Shown piece by piece: positions 26,680-34,445 of a stretch of 64,000 nt of DNA. Below the pieces are notes generated by a model. It was not told the DNA's origin, searched no databases, and worked only from the letters and a program-made list of their open reading frames with translations. Position numbers and translations under genes: made by a program. Every line of letters begins with the position of its first letter. Position 1 is the first letter of the stretch. Where the stretch lies: the NCBI RefSeq assembly GCF_001854125.1, contig NZ_CP017715.1, positions 930,001 through 994,000 of the forward strand, read 5' to 3'. The DNA is from Marinobacter salinus. Its GTDB lineage: Bacteria; Pseudomonadota; Gammaproteobacteria; Pseudomonadales; Oleiphilaceae.

Positions 26680-27687
26680 TTGAGTCGCGATTCTCTTGAT
26701 AATAGCAGCGTAAATAACTCCGAGGCCTGGTGGATTACCGGGCAAGGCAAGGGGGACATTCTGGCTGCGCCGGTTGATGCGTGCCCTCCCGGTTTTGACG
26801 GGGACGCTGTGACGGTCGAAACCCTCTTTTCCGGTGTTAGTCGAGGGACCGAATCACTGGTCTTCCAGGGCCAGGTCCCCGAAAGTGAATACGGTCGCAT
26901 GCGGGCGCCGTTCCAGCAGGGCAGTTTTCCGTTTCCGGTAAAATACGGCTATGCCAACGTGGGAAGGGTCGTGGCGGGTCCGGCCCATTTCCAGGGTAAT
27001 GCCGTGTTTTGTCTGTTTCCACATCAGGCCCGCTATCGGGTTCCTGCTGAAGCCGTAGCATGCCTTCCTGAGGGGCTTCCGCCGGCGCGGGCTGTTCTGG
27101 CCGCGAATATGGAAACCGCTATCAACGGATTGTGGGATGGTGGGCCGGGCATTGGCGACCGGATTGCGGTTGTTGGGCTTGGGGTCGTGGGTCTGCTGGT
27201 GGCTTGGCTTGCAAACCGGATACCGGGAACCCGTGTCACCGCTGTTGATATTAATCCAGACCGCAGGGCGGTTGCTGAGCGCCTTGGGCTGACGTTTGCG
27301 TCGACCGTCGAACAGGATGATCACGACCTGGTATTTCACGCCAGCGGCCACGCTTCCGGCCTGAACACGGCACTTGAGCTGGCAGGCCCGGAATCGGTGA
27401 TCGTGGAAATGAGCTGGTACGGAGAGGCCGTGGTTGAGGTGCCTCTTGGCAAGGCTTTTCATTCACGCCGTTTAACCATCAGATCCAGCCAGGTCGGACA
27501 GATCTCGCCGTTGCGACAGCCCCGATGGAATTATCAGAAGCGAATGGAACTTGCACTTGATTTGCTTCGGGACGATACCCTGGATGCATTGATCAGTGGT
27601 AAAACCCGGTTCGGAGAAATGCCCGAAACGATGTCAAAAATCCTGACAGATGGCTCTCATACCCTATGCCATCGAATTGTTTACTGA
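26680..27687 (+). CDS. MDR-superfamily dehydrogenase without catalytic zinc ligands
   Basis: 335 aa medium-chain dehydrogenase/reductase. The Rossmann motif VGLGVVG is at residues 165-171, with acidic Asp190 at the end of the second strand (VTAVDINPD), which favours NAD(H). The usual zinc Cys is replaced in SGVSRGTE (51-58), and the usual GHE motif reads KYGYANVG (88-95), as in BchC-like members. The start is TTG at 26680 after GGGAGAG. First gene of an operon with the PTPS-like, glycosyltransferase and membrane-protein genes. The substrate is unknown. Confidence 0.85.
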   Translation: MSRDSLDNSSVNNSEAWWITGQGKGDILAAPVDACPPGFDGDAVTVETLFSGVSRGTESLVFQGQVPESEYGRMRAPFQQGSFPFPVKYGYANVGRVVAGPAHFQGNAVFCLFPHQARYRVPAEAVACLPEGLPPARAVLAANMETAINGLWDGGPGIGDRIAVVGLGVVGLLVAWLANRIPGTRVTAVDINPDRRAVAERLGLTFASTVEQDDHDLVFHASGHASGLNTALELAGPESVIVEMSWYGEAVVEVPLGKAFHSRRLTIRSSQVGQISPLRQPRWNYQKRMELALDLLRDDTLDALISGKTRFGEMPETMSKILTDGSHTLCHRIVY

Positions 27688-27714
27688 CTCTCAACCATTG
27701 CCCGAGGAGATTCT

Positions 27715-28113
27715 ATGTTCAGCCTGACGGTGCGCGATCACATGATGATTGCCCACAGTTTCAACGGTGAAATATTTGGCCCTGCCCAGAAGACACATGG
27801 CGCGACTTATGTGGTTGATGTGTCCTTTGAAAGAGAGCAGTTGGATCATGATGATCTGGTCGTGGATATCGGACTGGCGTCAACAGTGCTCAAGGAGGTG
27901 TTGGGCGAATTCAACATGCAGAATCTGGATGAGCTGGACGTCTTTGCTGGGCGGAACACCACCACCGAGTTCATGGCGGGTGTTGTGTTTGACCGTTTGG
28001 CAGAGGCAGTGAAGTCAGGGCGTCTCGGAGAATCCGGCAAAGGCATTTCCAGCCTGAAAGTTACTTTGTCGGAGTCTCATATCGCCTGGGCAAGCTACCA
28101 TGCCAGCATCTGA
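27715..28113 (+). CDS. PTPS/QueD-fold protein with altered active site
   Basis: 132 aa, 6-pyruvoyl-tetrahydropterin synthase / 6-carboxytetrahydropterin synthase superfamily. The fold markers are kept: His14 and His28 as zinc ligands, Thr83-Thr84-Glu85 (the TTE pterin-recognition stretch) and Glu120. But the HGH motif is H28-G-A30, the catalytic Cys position is Ala24, and the Asp-His pair is D72-E73. It is therefore unlikely to do the standard QueD or PTPS reaction; a related lyase, isomerase or binding role is possible. GAGGAG lies 5 nt before the ATG. Its stop overlaps the next gene by 14 bp. Confidence 0.85.
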   Translation: MFSLTVRDHMMIAHSFNGEIFGPAQKTHGATYVVDVSFEREQLDHDDLVVDIGLASTVLKEVLGEFNMQNLDELDVFAGRNTTTEFMAGVVFDRLAEAVKSGRLGESGKGISSLKVTLSESHIAWASYHASI

Positions 28114-30052
28114 GGTACCTCCTTCCGTCGTGTTAGTGGTGCCGGGTGACCCGGACCAGAATACCGGCGGGTACCGCTATGTCCGGATGCTGGCCCATGC
28201 GCTTAATGAAGCGGGTCATGGCGCCCGCGTCACCGGCCTGCCCGGTCGGTTCCCTCGGCCGGATAAACAGGCTATCGCCGCCATGGATCGGTGTCTGGCT
28301 GGTTTTTTGCCGGGTACTGTCGTGATGCTGGATGGCCTGGCCATGAGTGGCATGCCGTCGGAGGTTCTCAGAAAACACGCTGCCCGTTTGAATCTGATAG
28401 CCATGATTCATCACCCGCTCGCCGATGAAACAGGCCTTTCCGAGGCCGACAGGGTGTGGTTTTTTGATGCTGAGCGCTCTGCTCTTGACGTGGTGGGTAA
28501 GGTTATTACGACCAGCCGTTTCACCGCCGCACGGCTGGCAGATTTTGGTATCGGTGCAGAACATATTGGCATTGCCGAACCCGGGGTCGAGGGGTGGGGA
28601 GAGAAACGCTCCCGGTCAGTTGGCTCTGTCGACCAGAAATACGTCGGTAAAGGGGCTCAAATTCTGTCTGTGGGTCATTTCACGCCGCGCAAAGCCCAAC
28701 ACCAGCTGGTTGAGGCGCTCACGAGTCTGGCCGATTTGAACTGGCAATGTACTCTGGTTGGCTCTTTGGATCGAGATCCCCGCTACAGCCGGAAAGTGCA
28801 GGACATGATTAGCGCACGTGGTTTAACGGATCGGATAGTGCTTGCGGGTGAAGTAAGCAGCAAGGTGCTTGCACAGCTTTATCAATCGGCGCAGCTGTTT
28901 GTTTTGCCGTCTCTTTACGAGGGGTACGGGATGGTCATTGATGAAGCGCTGGCGGCCGGTTTGCCAATCATATCATCCACCGGTGGGGCGCTTGCGCAGA
29001 CGTCCGCACGGCCGGGTGTGGCTCAGTATAGCGCCGGGGATGAAAGAGCTCTTGCTGCACGTCTCAGGGACTGGCTGGAAAATCCGAAAGAGCTTGAGCA
29101 TGCCACCGAGCTGGCCGTGCGGGAATCCTCGAAGGTAAGACGTTGGGCCGATACGGCAACCGATGTTTTAAATGCTTTAGCCCGTTTCGCACCGTACTCT
29201 GAACACAGTACTTTTGACAGTCGTTGGCTGGTGTTGCGTGAGGGCGCTGATCATAGAGCTCGTTCAGCGTTGCTCACAGACTCCCTGAATCGTTGGCTTC
29301 AGGCTTCGTATTCGGAACAGAGCGGCAGTAACAGGCAGGCGCCGGTAGAAATTGTAGATATCGGCACCGGGCGCGGCTCGAATGCAGCCTTCCTCGTATC
29401 TCGTCTCGAGTTGCCTCAGCAATGGGTGTTACTGGATCAGGACGCGGACCTTTTGAAAGAGGCTGAAAAGCGGTTTAGGCGGCTGGATGTACCGTATTGC
29501 ATTGTGCAGGCGTCTCTCACTGCGGCTTCTCTGGGTGAGTGCCTGCCGGGTGACGCAAAATTAATCACCGCGTCGGCTCTGATTGACCTGGTTTCAGAAG
29601 ACTGGCTTGAAGCGCTGGCCGGTGCTACCCGGGCGCGGCAGGCCGCATTGCTGGTGGTGTTAAGTTACAGTGGTTCGTTTGAGCTCGATCCGCCGCACCC
29701 CGATGACGGGTTATTGCAGAATCTGGTTAACCAGCATCAGCATGGAGACAAGGGCGCAGGGGCCGCACTCGGGCCCGAGGCAACCCTGGTTTTAAAGAAT
29801 AGAATGGAACGGGCAGGCTACCTCGTGACACTCGCTGAGAGCCCCTGGCATTTGGGTGCGGCAGATTCGGAACTGACAGAACGGCTGATGGAGGGTTGGG
29901 TTGACGCTGCTGTTGAGCAGGATCCCGCTCAACGAAGCCGGTTGTTTGCATGGCTTGCTGAACGGAAGCAGCAGCTGGCCGGAGTTGGGCTTTCAGTCGT
30001 CGTTCACCACCAGGATCTGCTGGCTTTGCCAAATGGTGAGGACTCGCGGTGA
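28100..30052 (+). CDS. Glycosyltransferase (GT4)-SAM methyltransferase fusion
   Basis: 650 aa with two enzymes in one chain. Residues about 1-365: GT-B fold glycosyltransferase group 1 (ILSVGHFTPRKAQHQLVEAL; donor-site motif EGYGMVIDEALAAGLPI near 273-290). Residues about 385-640: class I methyltransferase with the SAM loop VDIGTGRGSN near 418-427 and acidic LLDQDAD after it. No signal peptide or membrane span. The ATG at 28100 lies within the preceding gene and the stop overlaps the next start (GTGA), so translation is coupled. The acceptor is unknown; a pterin- or lipid-linked acceptor is inferred only from neighbours. Confidence 0.86.
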   Translation: MPASEVPPSVVLVVPGDPDQNTGGYRYVRMLAHALNEAGHGARVTGLPGRFPRPDKQAIAAMDRCLAGFLPGTVVMLDGLAMSGMPSEVLRKHAARLNLIAMIHHPLADETGLSEADRVWFFDAERSALDVVGKVITTSRFTAARLADFGIGAEHIGIAEPGVEGWGEKRSRSVGSVDQKYVGKGAQILSVGHFTPRKAQHQLVEALTSLADLNWQCTLVGSLDRDPRYSRKVQDMISARGLTDRIVLAGEVSSKVLAQLYQSAQLFVLPSLYEGYGMVIDEALAAGLPIISSTGGALAQTSARPGVAQYSAGDERALAARLRDWLENPKELEHATELAVRESSKVRRWADTATDVLNALARFAPYSEHSTFDSRWLVLREGADHRARSALLTDSLNRWLQASYSEQSGSNRQAPVEIVDIGTGRGSNAAFLVSRLELPQQWVLLDQDADLLKEAEKRFRRLDVPYCIVQASLTAASLGECLPGDAKLITASALIDLVSEDWLEALAGATRARQAALLVVLSYSGSFELDPPHPDDGLLQNLVNQHQHGDKGAGAALGPEATLVLKNRMERAGYLVTLAESPWHLGAADSELTERLMEGWVDAAVEQDPAQRSRLFAWLAERKQQLAGVGLSVVVHHQDLLALPNGEDSR

Positions 30053-31005
30053 CGGCTCCGCGGACCTGGAGCCACCCGATGCTGCGCTGGGCTGTCGCCG
30101 TCCTGCTGCTCGGGGTTGTTTTGTCAGCTATCGATGTGCCTTTTCTGGTGAAGGAGCTGGCGAACCTTTCCCCAGCGGTGTTCGCGATTGCTCTTTCCAT
30201 GACCGTATTCCAGGTTTTCCTTTCCGCGTGGCGTTGGCGTTATACCCTTTCAAAACTGGGTCTGTCATTGCCTTTCGGGTTCGCTGTCCGGGAGTACTAT
30301 CTCGCAATCTTTCTGAACCAGGTCCTGCCAGGGGGCGTGCTCGGTGACGTCAATCGCGCCTGGCGCCATAGTGCCAATAGTGGCCAGCGTCTTGCTGCTC
30401 TGCATGGCGTCGCCATTGAGCGCCTTTCCGGCCAGCTTGTGCTGGCCCTGACGGTTGTGTTCGCAAGTGTCTGGCTGATCAGTACAGACCGCCTTCTGGT
30501 TGCATCGTTCAACCGGGTCTGGCTGGTCCTTATTGTGCTGGTTGCGGCCGTTGGCAGCCTTGTTTTTCTGAGTCAGTCCAGTAAACGGTTGGCCGAATAC
30601 CTGCATCAGCTTCGCGTCGACCTCAGGCGCTCACTGTTCAGCTGGCCAGCGTTACCGGTTCAATTCGGGAGTTCGCTACTTTTACTGGCCAGTTATCTGG
30701 CCGTGTTTCTGACGCTGGCATTCGGTGCCGGCTATGTCGACGATATGCCCGCTCTGTTATTGCTGACCGCGTTGTGTGCTTTCCTGCTGATGAGCATGGT
30801 AATTCCGGTCACTGTCGCCGGCTGGGGAGTCCGTGAAGGTACTGCTGCTGTCCTTTGGGCCCTGGCTGGCCTGCCGTCAGAACAGGGCGTGGCTTTAAGC
30901 GTAGCCTATGGGGTGCTGGTGTTTGTTTCCGGCTTCCCGGGGCTTGTGATTCTGCTTTTGGGAAGACGGAGACTGGCCACCGGCCCAAGACTAAAGATTC
31001 AGTGA
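30049..31005 (+). CDS. LPG-synthase-type transmembrane protein (UPF0104/AglD-like)
   Basis: 318 aa polytopic protein of the lysylphosphatidylglycerol synthase transmembrane domain family (COG0392). About eight spans; signature stretches ALSMTVFQVFLSAWRW, LNQVLPGGVLGDVNRAWRH and VPVT-type segment (IPVTVAGWGVREGTAAVLW). Such domains flip or present lipid-linked substrates. The start is GTG at 30049, overlapping the glycosyltransferase stop by 4 bp. Its 3' end overlaps the convergent RibD-like gene by 7 bp. Likely role: membrane handling of the product made by the preceding fusion enzyme (inference). Confidence 0.85.
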   Translation: MTAPRTWSHPMLRWAVAVLLLGVVLSAIDVPFLVKELANLSPAVFAIALSMTVFQVFLSAWRWRYTLSKLGLSLPFGFAVREYYLAIFLNQVLPGGVLGDVNRAWRHSANSGQRLAALHGVAIERLSGQLVLALTVVFASVWLISTDRLLVASFNRVWLVLIVLVAAVGSLVFLSQSSKRLAEYLHQLRVDLRRSLFSWPALPVQFGSSLLLLASYLAVFLTLAFGAGYVDDMPALLLLTALCAFLLMSMVIPVTVAGWGVREGTAAVLWALAGLPSEQGVALSVAYGVLVFVSGFPGLVILLLGRRRLATGPRLKIQ

Positions 31006-31865
31006 GAGAAGTCCAGATCGAACAGCATGTCGCTGCCCAGGTTTATCAGCTGCGCCTTTGGTCGCAATGCGTCATCCAGAAGGTCTATTTCCGGCAAGGA
31101 AAATGCCGGGCGGCCACTGCCGATAATCATCGGCGCAACCATCACGTGGAGGCGGTCCAGTAACCCGGCATTAAGAAACGAAGAGACGGTAATTCCACCG
31201 CCCTCAATAAAAATCTTCTTTAAGCCGAAATCACTCAACACCCTGAGAATAATGGCGGGGTCTGCAGGAACGCCGTCGCCGGTATCTCCGAGACAGGGCA
31301 CTTCCATCACAGCATTCCGGGCCAGCTCGGTGAATGAAGCCTGGTAACTCCCGGCAACCAATCTGAGTGTCGGAGCTTCACCATCGGTAAACAGGTGATG
31401 GCTTTCCGGCACCCTTCGATTGCGGTCAATAACAACCCGCACCGGGTTAGGGCCACTGGAGCGGCGAACCGTCAGGCGTGGGTTGTCTGTTTCTGCCGTG
31501 CCTGCGCCGACCACCACTGCGTCAGATACGGCCCGTATGCGGTGGAGGTGGGTAATGCCGTCGTCGCCATTGATAAAACGGGAGCACCCGCTAACCGTCG
31601 CAATTCTCCCGTCCAGGCTCTGTCCCAGCTGACCCACGACCCGAGGTGCCGAGTCCCGGGGAAGTGGCCTGCAAAGAGGCAGAAACACCGTTAGCAGGTT
31701 CTTTGCGGCTTCTGTGGCCGGGTGTAAAAGCTGCCAGCTACCATGGCCGTTCAGACTGATTGCTGCGTCACCTGCAGCTGGAAGTGTTACGTTCGTGCGA
31801 TTGACGGCCTGTAGCACCAGTTCCCAGGCAGCGTCGGTGTCCAGCGGTTGTGCAGCCATAAACAT
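30999..31865 (-). CDS. Stand-alone RibD C-terminal (DHFR-fold) reductase
   Basis: 288 aa. From about residue 78 it matches the RibD C-terminal reductase: GQLGQSLDGRIAT, GAGTAETDNPRLTVR, and FIEGGGITVSSFLNAGLLDRL. The deaminase half of RibD is absent; the first about 75 residues are unrecognised. Such reductases act on ribosylamino-pyrimidines (Rib7-like) or pterins with NADPH. I chose the ATG at 31865 (AAGGA 5 nt upstream); ATGs at 31889 and 31859 are alternatives. It is convergent with the membrane-protein gene and divergent from the small regulator. Confidence 0.85.
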   Translation of the reverse strand: MFMAAQPLDTDAAWELVLQAVNRTNVTLPAAGDAAISLNGHGSWQLLHPATEAAKNLLTVFLPLCRPLPRDSAPRVVGQLGQSLDGRIATVSGCSRFINGDDGITHLHRIRAVSDAVVVGAGTAETDNPRLTVRRSSGPNPVRVVIDRNRRVPESHHLFTDGEAPTLRLVAGSYQASFTELARNAVMEVPCLGDTGDGVPADPAIILRVLSDFGLKKIFIEGGGITVSSFLNAGLLDRLHVMVAPMIIGSGRPAFSLPEIDLLDDALRPKAQLINLGSDMLFDLDFSH

Positions 31866-31915
31866 CCTGTTCCTTTGCCTTTGATTCATTATAGGCAGAT
31901 TGTGTGCAAAGCTAT

Positions 31916-31928
31916 ATGTACGTTACAT
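31916..31928. promoter_or_regulatory. Perfect odd palindrome upstream of the RibD-like gene
   Basis: ATGTA-CGT-TACAT lies about 50 bp before the start of the RibD-like gene, in the divergent region shared with the small regulator gene. It is placed where a repressor would act. The binding protein is unknown. Confidence 0.4.
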
Positions 31929-32019
31929 TTCCTGTTTGATTCACTTTTTTCACGGGTTCTCGGACCGTTTCGGGCTCCAGGTGTCCTGGCGTCCCTGCAG
32001 AGGGTAGAGGCAATCAGCT

Positions 32020-32436
32020 ATGCGGTACCTGCAAACGTTCAATCGTCGTCTCCGACAGATGCGTGAGTCTGGGAAGCTCTCATGCTGGGATGTGGCACAG
32101 ATGTGTGGGGTGGACGAAGCCCGGGTCAGAAGCTGGGAGGCGATCGATGCCAGACAGCGCAGCTATCCGGACGTGACTCAGCTGCTCGACTTCTGTATCC
32201 GGACCGAAACACCATTGGAGAGCCTGCTTGACCTGGATGAGGCCGCAGATAGCGGACAGCTTGAATTGCCCGGACTGGCGTTCAGTAACAGCGACGACCT
32301 CTCGGTTGCAATAAAAGAACTCGAACAGGAACTGAACCGGGTCCAGTTATCCGATGAAGAGAGCGAACTGCTACGCCGGTTCCGCAAAACGTCTGTGGAA
32401 AACCGGCGTATGGTCCTTCAGATACTGGGGCGCTAA
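32020..32436 (+). CDS. Small predicted XRE-like DNA-binding regulator
   Basis: 138 aa. The first 65 residues (RLRQMRESGKLSCWDVAQMCGVDEARVRSWE) look like a Cro/C1-type helix-turn-helix: a short helix, WDVAQMCGV, then VRSWE. The remainder is acidic and helical (about 100-125, AIKELEQELNRVQLSDEESEL), perhaps for dimerisation. I do not know a named homologue. It lies divergent to the RibD-like gene with a palindrome between them, so it might regulate that gene. Its end is 17 bp from the convergent galU stop. Confidence 0.7.
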   Translation: MRYLQTFNRRLRQMRESGKLSCWDVAQMCGVDEARVRSWEAIDARQRSYPDVTQLLDFCIRTETPLESLLDLDEAADSGQLELPGLAFSNSDDLSVAIKELEQELNRVQLSDEESELLRRFRKTSVENRRMVLQILGR

Positions 32437-32453
32437 CCGGGGGCGATCCGGAC

Positions 32454-33290
32454 CTACTTGTTTTTCTTGTAAATATTCTCATAAACGTAGTTAGTCGCTT
32501 CGACGAACCCGTCGATGCTTCCGCAGTCAAAGCGGCGGCCCTTGAATTGATAAGCGAGCACGCAGCCATTTTTCGCCTGCTCCAGTAGGGCATCGGTGAT
32601 CTGGACCTCACCGTTTTTACCCGCCGGGGTACGTTCAATGATTTCGAATATGTCCGGCGTCAGAATGTAACGCCCGATAATCGCCAGGTTGCTGGGGGCA
32701 TCCTCAGGAGCGGGCTTCTCTACCATGTCGGTGATTCGGAAGAGTCCGTCTTTCATGGATTCCCCGGCAATCACGCCATATTTGTGAGTCTCGTCTGCCG
32801 GTACTTCCTCGATGGCCACGATAGAGCAGCGGAACTGGTTGTACAGTTTCACCATCTGCGCCAACACCCCGTCGTCCCCTTCAGGGCCGATGCAGAAATC
32901 ATCCGCAAGCACCACGGCAAAAGGGTTGTCCCCCACAAGATTACGACCGGTCAGAATGGCATGCCCAAGCCCTTTCATTTCGTTCTGGCGAGTGAAGGCG
33001 AAGCTGTTGTGGTCAATCAGGTCGCGAATCGAAGCGAGCAGGTCTTCCTTTCCGGAACCCGCAATCTGGTGCTCCAACTCATAACTGATGTCAAAGTGGT
33101 CTTCGATGGCACGCTTGCCACGGCCGGTGACAAACCCGAATTCATGAATGCCGGCTTCCGCGGCCTCTTCAACGCCATACTGTACCAGCGGCTTGTTAAC
33201 GACTGGCAGAATCTCCTTGGGCATGGCCTTGGTCGCGGGAAGGAAGCGGGTCCCATAACCGGCAACGGGAAACAGGCATTTTTTGATCAT
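32454..33290 (-). CDS. galU: UTP--glucose-1-phosphate uridylyltransferase
   Basis: Makes UDP-glucose from UTP and glucose-1-phosphate; 278 aa. Nucleotidyltransferase start LFPVAGYGTRFLPATKAMPKEIL, VLADDFCIGPEGDD (metal site), and VEKPAPEDAPSNLAIIGRYI. The ATG at 33290 has AAGGA 8 nt before it; the longer frame to 33377 is not supported. It would feed the UDP-glucose dehydrogenase at 1-1143 and the EPS locus. Confidence 0.96.
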   Translation of the reverse strand: MIKKCLFPVAGYGTRFLPATKAMPKEILPVVNKPLVQYGVEEAAEAGIHEFGFVTGRGKRAIEDHFDISYELEHQIAGSGKEDLLASIRDLIDHNSFAFTRQNEMKGLGHAILTGRNLVGDNPFAVVLADDFCIGPEGDDGVLAQMVKLYNQFRCSIVAIEEVPADETHKYGVIAGESMKDGLFRITDMVEKPAPEDAPSNLAIIGRYILTPDIFEIIERTPAGKNGEVQITDALLEQAKNGCVLAYQFKGRRFDCGSIDGFVEATNYVYENIYKKNK

Positions 33291-33575
33291 ACGAATTGTC
33301 CTTTGGTTTTGGTGTCTGCCATGAGCCACAGCTGTGCATCTGATACTACATTCACAAAGTATGCCGAGTGTAACCAAGTTGATTGATTAAATGCAGTGCC
33401 GGGCAGGGATTTGGCGGAAGACACAGGATGACTGTGCTCGGTTGCATGCTGTCGTTATCTGCACAGCTTTGGCGCTGGTATTCTGGTTTTCTGAAAATTC
33501 CCGTTTTCTTTGCCCGATTATGGTGCATTTTTGTTTCCCCAACCGCTGGTATTTCGGCCAACAATTTTGGGCTTT

Positions 33576-33585
33576 TTGTTAACAA
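33576..33585. promoter_or_regulatory. Operator-like palindrome, site 1
   Basis: Perfect 10-bp palindrome TTGTTAACAA. It is identical to site 3 at 33733-33742 and shares TTGTT-like arms with site 2. Probably a binding site of the GntR-family regulator encoded just downstream. Confidence 0.5.
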
Positions 33586-33679
33586 TGAAGGGTTTTCTCT
33601 ACGTTATCGGAATAACATATTGTTTTTAATGCGTTATGCCTAAAATCCAATAACGGTTTCAAAGAATTCTTCTTCAGAT

Positions 33680-33691
33680 ATTGTTGACAAT
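33680..33691. promoter_or_regulatory. Operator-like palindrome, site 2, over the -35 box
   Basis: ATTGT-TG-ACAAT, a perfect inverted repeat of 5-bp arms around TG. It encloses the TTGACA -35 element of the predicted promoter, so a bound protein would block RNA polymerase. Confidence 0.55.
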
Positions 33692-33712
33692 GTGGGCTAT
33701 CCGGCGTAATTT
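33684..33712 (+). promoter_or_regulatory. Predicted sigma-70 promoter of the propionate operon
   Basis: Consensus -35 TTGACA (33684-33689), 17-bp spacer, and -10 TAATTT (33707-33712). Transcription would begin near 33719, leaving a leader of about 25 nt before the regulator start codon. Confidence 0.65.
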
Positions 33713-33732
33713 TCCACTCATTCACTAGTCAA

Positions 33733-33742
33733 TTGTTAACAA
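33733..33742. promoter_or_regulatory. Operator-like palindrome, site 3, at the start codon
   Basis: Perfect palindrome TTGTTAACAA, one base before the ATG at 33744. It lies in the short leader where a ribosome site would be expected; no Shine-Dalgarno sequence is visible. Confidence 0.55.
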
Positions 33743-33743
33743 A

Positions 33744-34427
33744 ATGATGTCTCAGCCAGTAGTTCAGTCCCAGACCCGAGCAGATGAAGCGTTTGATTGT
33801 CTGCAAACAGCCATTGTAAAAGGCGACCTTGCGCCCGGCGAGAAAATCGGGGAAGTGGAGTTGTGTTCCCGTTTTAATCTGACCCGCGGACCGTTGCGCG
33901 AAGCGCTCGGCCGATTGGAGTCTCGTGGCCTGCTTGTCCGTCGCCCTCATGCCGGTGTCAAAGTTGTCTCTGTGAGTACGGAAGAGCTTATGGAGCTTTA
34001 CCGGATACGAGAGGTGATGGAAGGTTTGGCGGCCCGCCAGGCGGCAGAGCGCATGACGGATGAAGAAATTGCGGACCTTCAGGCGACACTCGATACCCAT
34101 GAGCAGATGATTGAAGAAGCCCGGGGCGAAGCCTACTATCAGGCGGAGGGCGACTACGATTTTCATCACCGGATTGCCACCGGTTGTCGCAATACCAAAC
34201 TGGCCCAGATGCTACTGGGCGATCTGTATTACATGGTGCGGATGTATCGTTACCGGTTAAGCACCGCGACCGGGCGCCCCCATCGGGCGCTTGGTGAACA
34301 CCGCCGTATCGTCGAAGCCATTGCCCAGCGCGATGGTGAACTCGCCGAATTCCTCATGAAACGACACATTAACGCCGCTCGCCAGAATTTTGAAAAAAGA
34401 ATTCAGGAAGGCGTTTTAACCATCTGA
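33744..34427 (+). CDS. prpR: GntR-family (FCD) regulator of the 2-methylcitrate operon
   Basis: 227 aa. N-terminal winged helix-turn-helix (GEKIGEVELCSRFNLTRGPL, REALGRLESRGLLVRRPHAG) and a C-terminal all-helical FCD ligand domain with its metal-binding His/Asp residues (DFHHRIATG, EHRRIVEAI). It heads the prpB-prpC-acnD-prpF-prpD genes, 18 bp before prpB, as in Pseudomonas. Palindromes near its promoter suggest autorepression relieved by a pathway intermediate such as 2-methylcitrate (inference). ATGs at 33744 and 33747 are both possible; no ribosome site is seen. The symbol prpR is also used for unrelated sigma-54 activators. Confidence 0.88.
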   Translation: MMSQPVVQSQTRADEAFDCLQTAIVKGDLAPGEKIGEVELCSRFNLTRGPLREALGRLESRGLLVRRPHAGVKVVSVSTEELMELYRIREVMEGLAARQAAERMTDEEIADLQATLDTHEQMIEEARGEAYYQAEGDYDFHHRIATGCRNTKLAQMLLGDLYYMVRMYRYRLSTATGRPHRALGEHRRIVEAIAQRDGELAEFLMKRHINAARQNFEKRIQEGVLTI

Positions 34428-34445
34428 TAAAAAAGGAAAAGCATT

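Larger units (their letters stand above)
33291..33743. other. 453-bp intergenic region, galU / propionate regulator
   Basis: AT-rich divergent region without a convincing gene. Short open frames here start poorly and lack coding character. It holds the promoter and three palindromic operator-like sites described separately; the galU promoter must also lie in it, but I found no clear -35/-10 pair for that strand. Confidence 0.7.

Noticed and set aside
33383..33643. 86-codon frame in the galU-regulator gap
   Set aside because: No ribosome site, no recognised domain, and its 3' part contains the operator-like palindrome TTGTTAACAA.
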